Shown in pieces: positions 27,081 through 38,270 of a stretch of 64,000 nt of DNA. A program made the translations under genes and the position numbers. Within the stretch, counting starts at the first letter, position 1. Each line of letters opens with the position of its first letter. A model generated the notes under the pieces. It was given only the letters and a program-made list of their open reading frames with translations. It had not been told where the DNA came from and made no database searches. This DNA is from Pseudanabaena mucicola FACHB-723 (GTDB lineage Bacteria > Cyanobacteriota > Cyanobacteriia > Pseudanabaenales > Pseudanabaenaceae): positions 23,858 through 87,857 of the forward strand of contig NZ_JACJQB010000011.1 of assembly GCF_014696385.1 (NCBI RefSeq), in the 5' to 3' direction.

Positions 27081-27572
27081 TTAGGGAATCTGATGATACG
27101 CAGCCTCAGATATCACGGGTATTTCTGCATATTTGCCACGCACACATTGAAATACTGAATAGAGGAATGCGGCGGTGATTCCTAAGAACGTAACATTGAT
27201 CAGAATCTCTAGGATAAAGTTCAAAAATGAGGCTTGTGCTAGCAATCTCACGATCACGCTGACCAGTACCACCACAATATCTAGTAATAAAGCTTGAATG
27301 GTGTTAAACCTGACGAAATGATTAATTTTATGGTTTCTGACTACGCCAATAAATAGGCTAAACCAAACCACAAGACGTATGGAAATAAAATCAATAATTG
27401 AAGTTGATAAAATGTCTTCTATAAAGATTGCGGGTAAAAAGATTTTCTCTAAGATCGGGATTTGTGGAAACAGTGAAAGTCTACCAAACAAAACTACTGA
27501 TGCGAGGGGTAGCAGGTAAGGCAAACTACCATAGAGTCGATCGAGATAATTAACGGAACTGCGTCTTGCCAT
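27081..27572 (-). CDS. Tic20-like membrane protein, copy A
   Basis: The 163-residue product is a four-helix membrane protein of the Tic20/Ycf60 family: DRLYGSLPYLLPLASV, then NHKINHFVRFNTIQALLLDI, the family hallmark. Plant Tic20 forms part of the inner-envelope import channel; the cyanobacterial role is unknown. It lies 70 bp downstream of a paralogue on the same strand. Confidence 0.85.
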   Translation of the reverse strand: MARRSSVNYLDRLYGSLPYLLPLASVVLFGRLSLFPQIPILEKIFLPAIFIEDILSTSIIDFISIRLVVWFSLFIGVVRNHKINHFVRFNTIQALLLDIVVVLVSVIVRLLAQASFLNFILEILINVTFLGITAAFLYSVFQCVRGKYAEIPVISEAAYHQIP

Positions 27573-27642
27573 AAATGATGTTCTATTACTGAGATGATAT
27601 AGTTTTGGCTAAAGCTAATAACTCGCGGCTAAATTAATGTGC

Positions 27643-28152
27643 CTACAATTCACACTGGACTAAAGCTGATTGAGAAAGAGTGGGAATATCGGAATATTCG
27701 CCTTTAATGCTGTGATAAATGGCATAGCCCGCTAGTAACATCGTTCCCATAAATAGAGTGTTGGCAAAGGTGCTACTAATGATTGATGGCAAGCTATTTC
27801 TAGATACCTGTTCCGTGACTTGAAATAAAAGCTGGGCAATGAATAATACAATCTGCATCAGTAGAGCTTGCATTGTATTAAAGCGAATAAAGTGGGGTAC
27901 TCTTGTGTCTCTCACCACTAAAAAAAATAATCCCATAAATAGAAAAAATTCACCAGTCAAGCCCAGTATAGGCACTAAGGGAAATGTCAAAACATTACCA
28001 TAGAGCCAGATCAGTGGAAAAAATGGCAGAATCAGGATTGGAAACTGCTGGAATAAAACGGCTCCATAAATCACGCCTGCCGCCATCGGCAGTAAGTAAG
28101 GCAAGCAACTATAAAAGCGATGCAGAGGTGTTACAGATTGCTGCCATGCCAT
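27643..28152 (-). CDS. Tic20-like membrane protein, copy B
   Basis: The 169-residue product shares the layout of its neighbour: HRFYSCLPYLLPMAAGV, DTRVPHFIRFNTMQALLMQI, and a C-terminal YAIYHSIKGEYSDIPTLSQ tail like the CVRGKYAEIPVISEA of copy A. The two probably arose by tandem duplication and could form a hetero-oligomer (inference). Confidence 0.87.
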   Translation of the reverse strand: MAWQQSVTPLHRFYSCLPYLLPMAAGVIYGAVLFQQFPILILPFFPLIWLYGNVLTFPLVPILGLTGEFFLFMGLFFLVVRDTRVPHFIRFNTMQALLMQIVLFIAQLLFQVTEQVSRNSLPSIISSTFANTLFMGTMLLAGYAIYHSIKGEYSDIPTLSQSALVQCEL

Positions 28153-28210
28153 AACGATTTCCTTGAGTTTCTAAGACTTGGATAGGTATGCCTTCAATTT
28201 TAGCTCATCC

Positions 28211-28254
28211 TATAGGCTAGTGCTGCCCGCTATGCGGGCAAGCACTAGCCTATA
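28211..28254. terminator. Long imperfect palindrome upstream of the Tic20-like genes
   Basis: TATAGGCTAGTGCT-GCCCGC pairs with GCGGGC-AAGCACTAGCCTATA, with one unpaired base and a TAT loop. It ends 2 bp before the oxidoreductase stop codon on the minus strand, so it lies just 3' of that gene and 5' of the Tic20 pair. Confidence 0.5.
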
Positions 28255-28255
28255 A

Positions 28256-29239
28256 TTACCGCACAAAAGCGGGCATTACTTCCGCAGCAGTCATCAGACC
28301 ATAGATACTGCGTCGGTGAAATTGAGTACCAGCCTTGAGATAACCAAAGGCTGGACCACATACATTAGCTGCCATGCTGGTTTCATCACCGAGGGTGAAG
28401 GTGTGGGTAGAGATTTTGCCCTCAAAGGTGCGACCTGTCAGCTTCATGTTGGTGCTGAGGGGCTTCTTCGGATTGCGGGTATCAACTACGCCGCCAACGG
28501 TGACACGATCGCGATCGCAAATTCCTGCTCGCTCGAGCATGATGTCATCGGCATGTTCCATATTTTCCAACGAGATTAAACCATTGGTGGTTTCCAGCAA
28601 TGCTTCCACTTCGGCATCGGTCATCGCTTGAGCCATATCGACGGTATAACCCGACATATGCGCGATATCTTCGCGGATAGTGGCGCGATAGGCATTCCAG
28701 TTGGCAATCCCGACTCCAAAGGTAATCTCAACCTTGTGAACTTCGGCAAAGCTCTGAGCGGCAATCGCTGCGGCTGCGGTTAACAATCCAGGGGTTGCAC
28801 CACAACCAGACATATAGGTAATCCCTGCGGCTTCGAGTTCTGGGGCAAGGGCAATCATTTGCTCAACGGCGCTAGTACGTTTAATCGCATCGACTAGTAC
28901 GCCCCTCCAACCTGAAGCGATGAATTGCTTAGCCACACTTGCCATGAAGGTATTGGGTAGGTTTGGCAAGGCGAGGAAATAACCATCAACATCCATTGCC
29001 GCAGCAATTGCTGCGGCAATGCTGTCTTGGCTTAGCGTGCCTGCACCTCCGAGATAGCCCAATGAGCCTTGTTTTTGGTAAATTGCGATCGCAGCATTAG
29101 CATCTAGCCCCTGTGGATCATAGGCAAAGCCTTCTTTATCCGCCGCCACGACTAGTTGCATTTCCTGCTTAGCGCTCAGCAACTTTGCTGCCGCTTGACC
29201 TAATCCACCAAATCCTAAAATTCCAACTTTTAATGTCAT
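28256..29239 (-). CDS. NAD(P)-binding saccharopine-dehydrogenase-like oxidoreductase
   Basis: The 327-residue protein starts with a Rossmann motif ([18 protein letters not shown]). It later has [37 protein letters not shown] and [12 protein letters not shown] recognise it as the cyanobacterial 'saccharopine dehydrogenase-like' group; the substrate is unknown. No lysine-pathway gene is nearby. No duplication or truncation is apparent. Confidence 0.7.
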   Translation of the reverse strand: MTLKVGILGFGGLGQAAAKLLSAKQEMQLVVAADKEGFAYDPQGLDANAAIAIYQKQGSLGYLGGAGTLSQDSIAAAIAAAMDVDGYFLALPNLPNTFMASVAKQFIASGWRGVLVDAIKRTSAVEQMIALAPELEAAGITYMSGCGATPGLLTAAAAIAAQSFAEVHKVEITFGVGIANWNAYRATIREDIAHMSGYTVDMAQAMTDAEVEALLETTNGLISLENMEHADDIMLERAGICDRDRVTVGGVVDTRNPKKPLSTNMKLTGRTFEGKISTHTFTLGDETSMAANVCGPAFGYLKAGTQFHRRSIYGLMTAAEVMPAFVR

Positions 29240-29348
29240 TAAGTTTAACTTCGTTTATCGTTATGGTAATTTACAATGCTGATGCGATCCTTTAATTTGC
29301 CATATTTTCGGACTCATTGGCATAGAGAATTTATGAACTTATACATCG

Positions 29349-29431
29349 GAGTTTGCAGCATCGCAGGTGCTGCAAACTCTAAAATAGTTTTTTGAAAGTC
29401 AGCAGGCGGCGGACTTTCAAAAAACTATTTT
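29349..29431. repeat. Two adjacent hairpins
   Basis: First, GAGTTTGCAGCA/TGCTGCAAACTC with a 7-base loop (29349-29379). Then a perfect 20-bp-arm inverted repeat AAAATAGTTTTTTGAAAGTC with an 11-base loop (29381-29431), 17 bp downstream of the accA stop on the minus strand. The second may serve as the accA terminator, but its AT-rich arms resemble the dispersed palindromes. Confidence 0.6.
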
Positions 29432-29448
29432 TATAATGATGCTGATAC

Positions 29449-30414
29449 TTATGACTCCAAAAATACACCCATCTTGCGAAACTTTTGATAACGCAATTCC
29501 TGTAAATCCTCTGGAGATAACTTGCTGAGGCGTTCAAGATTTTTGACAATGGCAGCTTTGAGATTTTCGGCTGCTTGCAAGGGCGCACGATGCGCTCCAC
29601 CGAGCGGCTCATCAATTACATAGTCCACAATGCCCAACTCCAACAGGTCAGGAGCTGTAATTTTTAGAGCTTCGGCGGCTTTACCTGCCTTAGCGGAGTC
29701 GCGCCACAAAATTGCGGCACAAGCTTCTGGCGTTGCTACCGTGTAAACGGAATTCTCAAACATCATGATCTGATCCCCAATGCCGATGCCTAATGCGCCA
29801 CCAGAGCCACCTTCCCCAATTACAGTGCAGATAATCGGCACACGCAAACCAAACATTTGGCGTAAATTGGCGGCGATCGCTTCCCCTTGTCCTTGCTCTT
29901 CTGCCGATACCCCCGGATATGCGCCGGGTGTGTCAATGAGGGTAATGATTGGCAAACCAAAACGATTGGCATGATCCATCAGTCTCGCCGCTTTGCGATA
30001 GCCGCCGGGGGATGCCATCCCAAAATTACGGGTCATATTGTCCTTAGTATCGCGTCCCTTTTGATGTCCCAAAATCAAAACGGGGCGATCGCCAATTCTG
30101 GCAATGCCACCGACGAGCGCAGGATCATCATTCCCTCTACGATCGCCATGCAGTTCCATCCATTCATCGGTAATCGCCTGCACATAGTCAAGGGTGCTAG
30201 GCCGACGGGGATGCCTCGCGATCTGCATCCGTTGCATCGCGCCTAATCCCGAAAAAATCTCTCGCCGCAAAAGCTCGGCTCGTTGCTCTAAAAGGTGAAT
30301 CTGCCCCACCATATCAACATCGTTGTCATTCGCGAGTTCGCGGATTTGGGCGATACGGTTTTCTAGTTCAACAATGGGCTTTTCAAAGTCAAGCAGGATT
30401 TGGCGATCGGCCAT
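29449..30414 (-). CDS. accA: Acetyl-CoA carboxylase carboxyltransferase subunit alpha
   Basis: AccA with AccD transfers the carboxyl group from biotin to acetyl-CoA, the first step of fatty acid synthesis. The product is about 321 residues from the ATG at 30414 ([13 protein letters not shown]); a further ATG at 30441 would add nine non-conserved residues. It has [49 protein letters not shown] and [13 protein letters not shown], all typical. Confidence 0.96.
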   Translation of the reverse strand: MADRQILLDFEKPIVELENRIAQIRELANDNDVDMVGQIHLLEQRAELLRREIFSGLGAMQRMQIARHPRRPSTLDYVQAITDEWMELHGDRRGNDDPALVGGIARIGDRPVLILGHQKGRDTKDNMTRNFGMASPGGYRKAARLMDHANRFGLPIITLIDTPGAYPGVSAEEQGQGEAIAANLRQMFGLRVPIICTVIGEGGSGGALGIGIGDQIMMFENSVYTVATPEACAAILWRDSAKAGKAAEALKITAPDLLELGIVDYVIDEPLGGAHRAPLQAAENLKAAIVKNLERLSKLSPEDLQELRYQKFRKMGVFLES

Positions 30415-30555
30415 GATGCAATTTTGTATAGTAGATACCAAATCTCAGATTAGCAGACAAAGCGCTAGTTATATCACATGGGCAGCGCCAAACTGCCGCC
30501 ATTCATCTTCTGGGTTGCTAGAAAAGCCAAACTATAGCCTTTAAAATCCAAGAGT

Positions 30556-30584
30556 AGGGTTGCGGCGCGAAGCGCCGCAACCCT
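30556..30584. repeat. GC-centred dispersed palindrome, copy 3
   Basis: AGGGTTGCGGCGC-gaa-GCGCCGCAACCCT is a perfect inverted repeat sharing the GTTGCGGCGC arm of copies 1 and 2, between the TPR gene and accA. The central triplet is GAA, the complement of the TTC of the others, so this copy is inverted. Confidence 0.82.
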
Positions 30585-30606
30585 CTATCTTAGCTATAAA
30601 TTGCAA

Positions 30607-31704
30607 TTATTTGATTTCCGCTAATACCTTCCGAGTTTGCGCTAAACCATCAACATTGCCCTGTTGATTAAAGAATCGCTCGGCATTTTGCAACATTTTT
30701 CTCGCTTCATCTAAACGCTGTTGCTCTGCCAATAATTTTCCTAATGCCAAATAAGTACCTGCATCCTCTGGCAATGTATCAAGGACTTGGCGATAGGCAA
30801 CAATTGCCCCCGACAGTTGCCCTTGTTGTATATAAATCTTGGCAATTTCTTTTTGAATATTTGCCGAAGTTGCAGGAGCCATGCTGCGATTGAGTGCGGC
30901 TCGACGCAGTGATGTAATTGCTTCGGTATAGTTACCTTGAGATTGAAAAACTTTTGCGATCGCAAGATTAGCTTGAGGATGACGAGGATTAACATCTAGC
31001 GCCCGTTTGTATTTAGCAATTGCCTCCTCTTGTTGGTTTCTCTCGGCAAATAAATCAGCAATCGCCACCAAGACATCGGCATTGAAGGGGGCAACTTGAT
31101 CGGCTTGTTGATAGGCAGCAAAGGCGGCTTGACTGTCCCCTGCCAACTTCAGCACATAGCCTAAATTGAGGTGATTTTTGGCTTCCCTCGGTGCAATGGC
31201 GATTGCTTGGCGATATATTTTCGCCGCCTCGGTATAGTTTTTCTGTTCCGTCAATAAAAAGCCAATGCTGTTATAGGCATCAATATTATTGCGATCGAGG
31301 GCAATCACACGGCGATAAGCTGCGATCGCATTGGGATAGTCATTAACCCTGACATACACAAAACCCAACGCACTAAAAGCCCTCGTGTTTTTAGCATCTA
31401 TTTGAGTAGCCCTTTCTAAGGCACTAATCGCACCTGAATAGTTTTGTTGCTGCGTTAGTAAAAAACCAAGACTCGTCAGAATGCGAGAATTTTTTGGCTC
31501 CAAATTCGCAGCCTGCTGATAGGCGGCGGTTGCGCCTGTAATGTCATTTTTTTTCCAAAGATCCCGCCCCTGCTTAATCCATTCCGTGGCATCTTTTTTA
31601 GCCTGAGCATAGGCAGTTTGGATCGGCATCGCAGTGATCGTCCCAGCGATCATTGTCGCTAATGACAGGCGAGCGAGTGTAGTTACTGAGCGAAACAAGC
31701 GCAT
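30607..31704 (-). CDS. Secreted tetratricopeptide-repeat protein
   Basis: The 365-residue protein begins with a signal peptide (TMIAGTITAMPIQTAYAQA) and is otherwise a chain of about eight TPR units, for example NAIAAYRRVIALDRNNIDAY. TPR proteins act as scaffolds; in cyanobacteria several take part in photosystem or pilus assembly, but this one is not identified. The pentapeptide gene is 13 bp upstream on the same strand, so they may be co-transcribed. Confidence 0.85.
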   Translation of the reverse strand: MRLFRSVTTLARLSLATMIAGTITAMPIQTAYAQAKKDATEWIKQGRDLWKKNDITGATAAYQQAANLEPKNSRILTSLGFLLTQQQNYSGAISALERATQIDAKNTRAFSALGFVYVRVNDYPNAIAAYRRVIALDRNNIDAYNSIGFLLTEQKNYTEAAKIYRQAIAIAPREAKNHLNLGYVLKLAGDSQAAFAAYQQADQVAPFNADVLVAIADLFAERNQQEEAIAKYKRALDVNPRHPQANLAIAKVFQSQGNYTEAITSLRRAALNRSMAPATSANIQKEIAKIYIQQGQLSGAIVAYRQVLDTLPEDAGTYLALGKLLAEQQRLDEARKMLQNAERFFNQQGNVDGLAQTRKVLAEIK

Positions 31705-31717
31705 AAGCTTTTCAGAT

Positions 31718-32425
31718 CTATGTATCAGAATTCAGCTCCTCCATACTAACAAGACCAACTAAATTCGGTGCATTACGAGAATCCGTGAAATCAGTGCCTT
31801 CAATACTCTTGAGCGTAGATAGATAAGTTCCTGTCAAATCTGCACCAATTAGCTTGGCATTAGCCAGATTTACCCAATTTAACTTGGCATCAGTCAAGTT
31901 AGCACGACTAAGATCCGCTCCTGCCAGATTTGCGCCTGTCAAATTAGCTCTGGTCAGATCTGCTTCAGTGAGATTTGCCCCGCGCAGATCTGCCCCATTC
32001 AGGCAAGCACCTGTCAAAAAGGCATTGCTCAAGTTAGCGCGGCATAAACGCGATCGCGTCAGATTTGCGCCTGTCAGAAATGCCTTACTAAAATTGGCTT
32101 CTACTAGCACCGCATCGCTGAGATCGGCTTCAATCAAAAATGCCTCTGACAAATTTGCCCCAATTAATGAGGACTGTTCCAAAATTGTGCCATTGAGATT
32201 GGCTTGAATGAGGATAGAGCCGCTTAAATTTGCTCTGGTCAAATTAGCCAGATTTAGCTCTGCATCCTCTAAATTCGCAATGTCCAGAGTAATCTCTTCG
32301 AGATCGGCTTCAATGAAATTGACCCCAGCTAAGTTTGCCCCAGTCAAAATCAAACCAATGAGCGATCGCTTACTAAAATCGCGATCGCCCAAAGCGTAAC
32401 TTTCGAGAAGTTCTTTTGCGTTCAT
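31718..32425 (-). CDS. Pentapeptide-repeat protein
   Basis: Nearly the whole 235-residue protein consists of A(D/N)LxX repeats (ANLSGSILIQANLNG), which fold into a right-handed quadrilateral beta-helix. Such proteins are abundant in cyanobacteria and have mostly unknown roles; a short N-terminal part (MNAKELLESYALGDRDFS) precedes them. It lies 26 bp downstream of hemB on the same strand. Confidence 0.92.
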   Translation of the reverse strand: MNAKELLESYALGDRDFSKRSLIGLILTGANLAGVNFIEADLEEITLDIANLEDAELNLANLTRANLSGSILIQANLNGTILEQSSLIGANLSEAFLIEADLSDAVLVEANFSKAFLTGANLTRSRLCRANLSNAFLTGACLNGADLRGANLTEADLTRANLTGANLAGADLSRANLTDAKLNWVNLANAKLIGADLTGTYLSTLKSIEGTDFTDSRNAPNLVGLVSMEELNSDT

Positions 32426-32451
32426 TACTGCCAGTAGATTTAAAGAAGCGA

Positions 32452-33453
<1,002 letters not shown>

Positions 33454-33550
33454 TTAAATATTACTGAAATTTTTTAAATGAACTTGTCTTTAAAAACATT
33501 TATTTTTTAGATATGTATTATACCAGACACCCTAACACTTGCAAGAACGT

Positions 33551-33632
33551 GATTACAGCGCGAATCATTGAATTAAACCCCAGAGAAATTTTTAAAAGTG
33601 CTGCTTTGCGGCACTTTTAAAAATTTCTCTGG
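33551..33632. repeat. AT-rich dispersed palindrome with GATTACAGCGC head, second copy
   Basis: GATTACAGCGC at 33551-33561 is followed, 18 bp on, by a CCAGAGAAATTTTTAAAAGTGC inverted repeat with an irregular loop (33580-33632). The arrangement matches the element at 18673-18743. The rest of the 356-bp gap between hemB and acs (33445-33800) shows nothing further that I can name. Confidence 0.75.
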
Positions 33633-33800
33633 ATGTAGCTGAGAAGCTATCCCCATCAGCATAGTTATGCATATTGCTGAGTATTTTGCCGATCATTGCA
33701 GAATTTTACTATTTGTGACTCTAAAGATTCTTAGTCATTTACACTAGGGGCATAACTATCTTTTTTAACTCAAGTCGTTGTAATTCCCAACCTTATACCT

Positions 33801-35771
33801 ATGTCCAAACCTACGATTGAATCAGTTTTACAAGAAAAACGATTATTTGAGCCGTCGGCAGAGTTCTCCCAATCGGCCCATATTAAAACTCTAGAAGAAT
33901 ATCAACAAATTTACGATCGCGCTAAAGCTGATCCTGCTGCCTTCTGGGCAGACCTTGCCGATCAGGAATTGGATTGGTTTGAGAAATGGCACACTGTGCT
34001 TGATTGGCAACCGCCTGCGGTCAGATGGTTTGATGGTGGCAAGATTAATATTTCCTATAACTGCCTCGATCGGCATCTCAAAACATGGCGCAAAAATAAA
34101 GCCGCCCTAATTTGGGAAGGCGAAAATGGCGATTCGCGCACGCTTACCTATGCCCAATTGCATCGCGAAGTTTGTCAGTTTGCCAATGCCCTCAAACAAT
34201 TAGGAGTCAAAAAAGGCGATCGCGTTGGTATCTATATGCCAATGATTCCTGAAGCGGCTGTCGCCATGCTCGCCTGTGCCAGAATCGGTGCAGTGCATGG
34301 TGTTGTTTTTGGTGGCTTTAGTGCCGAGGCTCTGCGCGATCGCCTCGTTGATGCTGAGGCAAAACTGGTAATTACTGCCGATGGTGGATGGCGTAAGGAT
34401 ACGATTGTGCCGCTAAAGGAACAGGTCGATAAAGCCCTAGAGCATGGTGCAGTTCCATCTGTTACCGATGTGCTAGTGGTTAAACGCACAGGACAGAATA
34501 TCCACATGAGCGCAGGTCGTGACCATTGGTGGCATGATTTGCAGCAAGGAGTTTCCGCTAAGTGCGAAGCTGAACCCATGGATAGCGAAGATATGCTGTT
34601 CGTTCTCTATACTTCGGGCAGCACTGGTAAGCCGAAGGGAGTTGTGCATACCACGGCAGGCTACAACCTCTATAGCCACATGACTACCAAATGGATTTTC
34701 GATCTCAAGGATACCGATGTTTATTGGTGTACGGCTGACGTGGGTTGGATTACAGGACATAGTTATATTGTCTATGGACCATTGTCCAATGGTGCAACTA
34801 CCTTGATGTATGAAGGAGCGCCACGAGCTTCTAATTTGGGGTGTTTCTGGGATGTAATTGAGAAGTATCAAGTCACGATTTTTTATACCGCACCTACGGC
34901 AATTCGTTCCTTTATCAAAATGGGCGAGCATCATCCGAATACCCGCGATTTAACTTCCCTGCGTTTATTAGGAACTGTTGGTGAACCGATTAATCCTGAA
35001 GCTTGGATGTGGTATCACCGTGTCATTGGCGGTGGTCGCTGCCCAATTGTTGATACATGGTGGCAAACGGAAACGGGAGGGATTATGATTACCGCACTGC
35101 CCGGGGCAATTCCCACTAAACCGGGTTCCGCTACGCTTCCATTTCCCGGAATCATTCCCGATATTGTTGATCTTGATGGAAATCCTGCCCATGATAATGA
35201 AGGTGGCTATCTGATCGTGCGGCATCCTTGGCCGGGAATGATGCGAACTGTTTATGGTGATCCCGAAAGATTCCGTAAAAGCTATTGGGAACATATTCCA
35301 CCTAAGGATGGTAACTATGTTTACTTTGCGGGAGATGGCGCTCGTAAAGATGAAGATGGCTATTACTGGGTGATGGGTCGTGTGGATGATGTGATTAATG
35401 TCGCTGGTCACCGACTAGGCACGATGGAAATCGAGTCGGCGTTGGTATCCCACCCTGCGGTTGCCGAGGCGGCAGTAGTTGGTAAACCCGATGAACTCAA
35501 GGGTGAGGACATCTTTGCTTTTGTGATTCTGGAGGGAGAGCATCAGCCTAGTGAAGAGTTGTCGAAGGCATTGAAAAAGCATGTGGTCGCGGAAATTGGT
35601 GCGATCGCTAGACCTAATGAAATTCGCTTTGCCGAAGCATTACCAAAAACGCGATCTGGCAAAATCATGCGGCGTTTATTGCGATCGCTAGCGGCTGGTC
35701 AAGAAATCACTAGCGATACTTCGACCTTGGAGGATCGTTCAATTCTTGATAAGTTAAGAGAAGGAGCTTAA
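33801..35771 (+). CDS. acs: Acetyl-coenzyme A synthetase
   Basis: Acs activates acetate to acetyl-CoA through acetyl-AMP. The 656-residue product has the AMP-binding motif [24 protein letters not shown], the [19 protein letters not shown] hinge, and the C-terminal catalytic lysine in [11 protein letters not shown], the usual site of lysine acetylation control. Length is standard. Confidence 0.97.
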   Translation: MSKPTIESVLQEKRLFEPSAEFSQSAHIKTLEEYQQIYDRAKADPAAFWADLADQELDWFEKWHTVLDWQPPAVRWFDGGKINISYNCLDRHLKTWRKNKAALIWEGENGDSRTLTYAQLHREVCQFANALKQLGVKKGDRVGIYMPMIPEAAVAMLACARIGAVHGVVFGGFSAEALRDRLVDAEAKLVITADGGWRKDTIVPLKEQVDKALEHGAVPSVTDVLVVKRTGQNIHMSAGRDHWWHDLQQGVSAKCEAEPMDSEDMLFVLYTSGSTGKPKGVVHTTAGYNLYSHMTTKWIFDLKDTDVYWCTADVGWITGHSYIVYGPLSNGATTLMYEGAPRASNLGCFWDVIEKYQVTIFYTAPTAIRSFIKMGEHHPNTRDLTSLRLLGTVGEPINPEAWMWYHRVIGGGRCPIVDTWWQTETGGIMITALPGAIPTKPGSATLPFPGIIPDIVDLDGNPAHDNEGGYLIVRHPWPGMMRTVYGDPERFRKSYWEHIPPKDGNYVYFAGDGARKDEDGYYWVMGRVDDVINVAGHRLGTMEIESALVSHPAVAEAAVVGKPDELKGEDIFAFVILEGEHQPSEELSKALKKHVVAEIGAIARPNEIRFAEALPKTRSGKIMRRLLRSLAAGQEITSDTSTLEDRSILDKLREGA

Positions 35772-35783
35772 ATCGGCCTCAAT

Positions 35784-35814
35784 TTAATTCCTCTCCCATT
35801 GGGAGAGGAATTAA
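35784..35814. terminator. Hairpin between convergent acs and the channel gene
   Basis: TTAATTCCTCTCCC-att-GGGAGAGGAATTAA is a 14-bp perfect stem with a 3-bp loop, 12 bp after the acs stop and 13 bp before the next stop. CTCTCCC/GGGAGAG also resembles a stretch inside uvrC at about 39690. Confidence 0.7.
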
Positions 35815-35827
35815 TCAAAAGAGAAAC

Positions 35828-37519
35828 TTAACTAACGGCAACTTGAAATGGGGCGACTCGCCAGAGTTGCTCTAATTTTGCGGCTGGCATCGTCAAATAG
35901 AGAATATCGCCCGCACTGAGAGAAGCTTCTAGCAAATTCCATCCGTGAATTGTTTGACAAGCAGTTTCGATATAGAGCGGTACAAAATCCGCAGTCATTG
36001 AGGCTTCGCGAACGGGTTTGCCACAAAATGGATGATTAGGAGTAATCATCGTGGCGATTGCCACCCACAGACTATCGGCGACAATGCCATTGCCAAGAAT
36101 GCGTCCACCTAATGCCGAGGAAGCAAAGGCAGGAGCGGCAATTTCGGGAGGACTGAGAACGGCTTCAAAATCAAATACTTCCTGTGCCATGCTGGCGTAG
36201 TAAGGGTCGTCATAGCGCACGACGACCCGACAACGGGGTGCGATGCCTTTGGCATTCAAGGCAATTTCTAAATTAGCGGTGTCATTACTGGTGACGGCAA
36301 GTAAACTTTCGGCTTTGTCGAGGTTTGCTGCTTTGAGGGTGGTGGGTAGACTGGCATCACCATGAATAACAGGGATATTTTGCGATCGCACTGTATCTAA
36401 AAAGCGATTATTGAGATCACGCTCAATGACGAGAACTTCATAGCCATAGCTCACTAGTTGCAACGCGGTCTGCACCCCGACACTACCCAAACCACAAATG
36501 ACAATGTGATTGCGTTGTGGTACTCGTGCCGCATCCCAGAAGTTGCGTAACCTTGAACCGAGAATAAAATCATTTAAAATCGCGTAGAAAATACCAATTA
36601 CCGCCGTACCGATCAGCATCATGATGATTGTGAAAACCTTGATACTGTCATCCGAGCTTTCCACTACCATCTCATTGCCCCCTGCCCCCGTAATCATCCC
36701 CACTGCAAAGTACATTGCATTCACAAGGGAAATGTTTTTTTGGAAACTGGTATAAACCACCGTCGCTGAAAAAATTGTTAGCAACAATGCGATCGCAGTA
36801 AATAGAACCGAGCGACCATGGATATGGAAATGACGAAAGCCCATGAACAATTTGGAGATTTTTTGCAAAATTGGGCGTGATGCGGTACGAACGCTAGGTT
36901 GTGAACCTAGTAATAGGCGATCGCCAAATTGCAAAGTGCGACCATTAAGAACGGCACTGACCAGATCAACATTACTATCGTCGCAGGGCAGGTAATAGAT
37001 CAGCATTCTTGAGCGATCTTCCCAAAATTCGGAGAGGGGTTTGCCCAACCAAGGATGGCGATCGTCAATGTATTCCTCATGAATCGGCCAAGTCTGGTTG
37101 AATAGGCGCAACTGACCAATTGCTTGACTGCCCATGGCACTAAAGGCAAATACGGGGGCTGCAAGGGCGGCGACACTCATCGTTAAATGGTTGGGTAAGG
37201 TCAAGTCAAGACGCACGCCCAAACTGGAGTTAAACAAGCGATTTATAATTCTGACATTCGGATTGAGAACTCGCGCCTGCATCAAAATCGTTAGATTACG
37301 GGTTTCATCCGCTCCTGCCAAAATGAGTGTCTGGGCATCCCGAATCCCCGCCGCTAGTAAAGTTTCTGCTGCGGCTAAGTCTCCGATCACAATTTCCCCA
37401 CCAGCTTGATGAATTGGTCGGTCATGAATGCCAATCACAAAGCAACCTTGCTGCTTCAGCAGGCTCAAAATTTTGTAACCCGTTCGATCTAAACCACAGA
37501 CGATAATGCGGGGTTTCAT
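35828..37519 (-). CDS. RCK/TrkA-N-gated two-helix ion channel, atypical filter
   Basis: The 563-residue protein has an N-terminal NAD-binding TrkA-N/RCK domain (IIVCGLDRTGYKILSLL), a TrkA-C-like part, then a two-helix pore (about 235-320) and a second RCK pair (HIVICGLGSVGVQTALQL). The pore loop reads GMITGAGGNEM where K+ channels have TVGYGD, so selectivity is uncertain. The C-terminal region has a TrkA-C fold. K+ channel-like proteins with RCK domains on both sides occur in cyanobacteria; function here is inferred. Confidence 0.75.
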   Translation of the reverse strand: MKPRIIVCGLDRTGYKILSLLKQQGCFVIGIHDRPIHQAGGEIVIGDLAAAETLLAAGIRDAQTLILAGADETRNLTILMQARVLNPNVRIINRLFNSSLGVRLDLTLPNHLTMSVAALAAPVFAFSAMGSQAIGQLRLFNQTWPIHEEYIDDRHPWLGKPLSEFWEDRSRMLIYYLPCDDSNVDLVSAVLNGRTLQFGDRLLLGSQPSVRTASRPILQKISKLFMGFRHFHIHGRSVLFTAIALLLTIFSATVVYTSFQKNISLVNAMYFAVGMITGAGGNEMVVESSDDSIKVFTIIMMLIGTAVIGIFYAILNDFILGSRLRNFWDAARVPQRNHIVICGLGSVGVQTALQLVSYGYEVLVIERDLNNRFLDTVRSQNIPVIHGDASLPTTLKAANLDKAESLLAVTSNDTANLEIALNAKGIAPRCRVVVRYDDPYYASMAQEVFDFEAVLSPPEIAAPAFASSALGGRILGNGIVADSLWVAIATMITPNHPFCGKPVREASMTADFVPLYIETACQTIHGWNLLEASLSAGDILYLTMPAAKLEQLWRVAPFQVAVS

Positions 37520-37643
37520 GACTTGTGTACGATCGCGATCGCAATTTAGAGACTATTGCAACTATTGTGATCTATAAACGAGATCGCGACTGTAGCTGAT
37601 AACACGAATCATCTGGCTCGAATCACTTGACTATGCAGATTCA

Positions 37644-38150
37644 TCAATCCTTTGCTGAGCTAAATGCGGAAATCCATTGGTGATGAATTGCAGTTTCAAG
37701 GATGCTTTGCACAATTGCTAACCATGCGACATTTTCGAGTAGCGAGATGGCGATCGCAAATGCTATTTGAGTTAGTGGCAATAGGCTGAGATTAGGTAAG
37801 TCGTGATCAATTGCGCCAAAACCGTGGATAAATGCGAAGGCTAAAATCGCTCCTGATTTGAGATGGGAATTGCGATCACGCCGCACGATGTAGCGGTAGG
37901 TGACGGCAAACAAAAATCCTGAAAAGCCAATCATGCCTAGTTTGACAAACAAAATGAAGGGGTTGCCAAGGGCAAAGCTGTTAATCAGTGGTAATTGCGG
38001 TAAAACTTGCTGGGCAAAGTGGTGTAAAACTGCGATCGTAAAAAAGGCAAAAACACTGGCGATAGAACCAAGGGAACCAGCTTTAAGAGACTCAATGCGA
38101 TCAGCGAGAGTGAGATGCTCGGATTCGGTGACTGGATGAGAAGATTGCAC
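37644..38150 (-). CDS. Conserved-type membrane protein, function unknown
   Basis: The 168-residue product has four to five hydrophobic segments after an acidic N-terminus (SEHLTLADRIESLKAG). It includes KLGMIGFSGFLFAVTYRYIV and FAFIHGFGAIDHD. I recognise the pattern only as a cyanobacterial hypothetical membrane protein. It lies 124 bp upstream of the channel gene on the same strand. Confidence 0.7.
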   Translation of the reverse strand: MQSSHPVTESEHLTLADRIESLKAGSLGSIASVFAFFTIAVLHHFAQQVLPQLPLINSFALGNPFILFVKLGMIGFSGFLFAVTYRYIVRRDRNSHLKSGAILAFAFIHGFGAIDHDLPNLSLLPLTQIAFAIAISLLENVAWLAIVQSILETAIHHQWISAFSSAKD

Positions 38151-38270
38151 GCTCGTTAACTATATTGGGGGGTACAGCAATCCTACCGCAAACATCACGC
38201 ATCTACCCCACAATCAAATTGCGATCGCCCCTGACTTAGGAGTTACTATCATTCTGATATTATTAAGTTT

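Noticed and set aside
34232..35411. Several frames over 100 residues antisense to acs
   Set aside because: Acs is complete and conserved; the antisense frames are by-products of its codon pattern.
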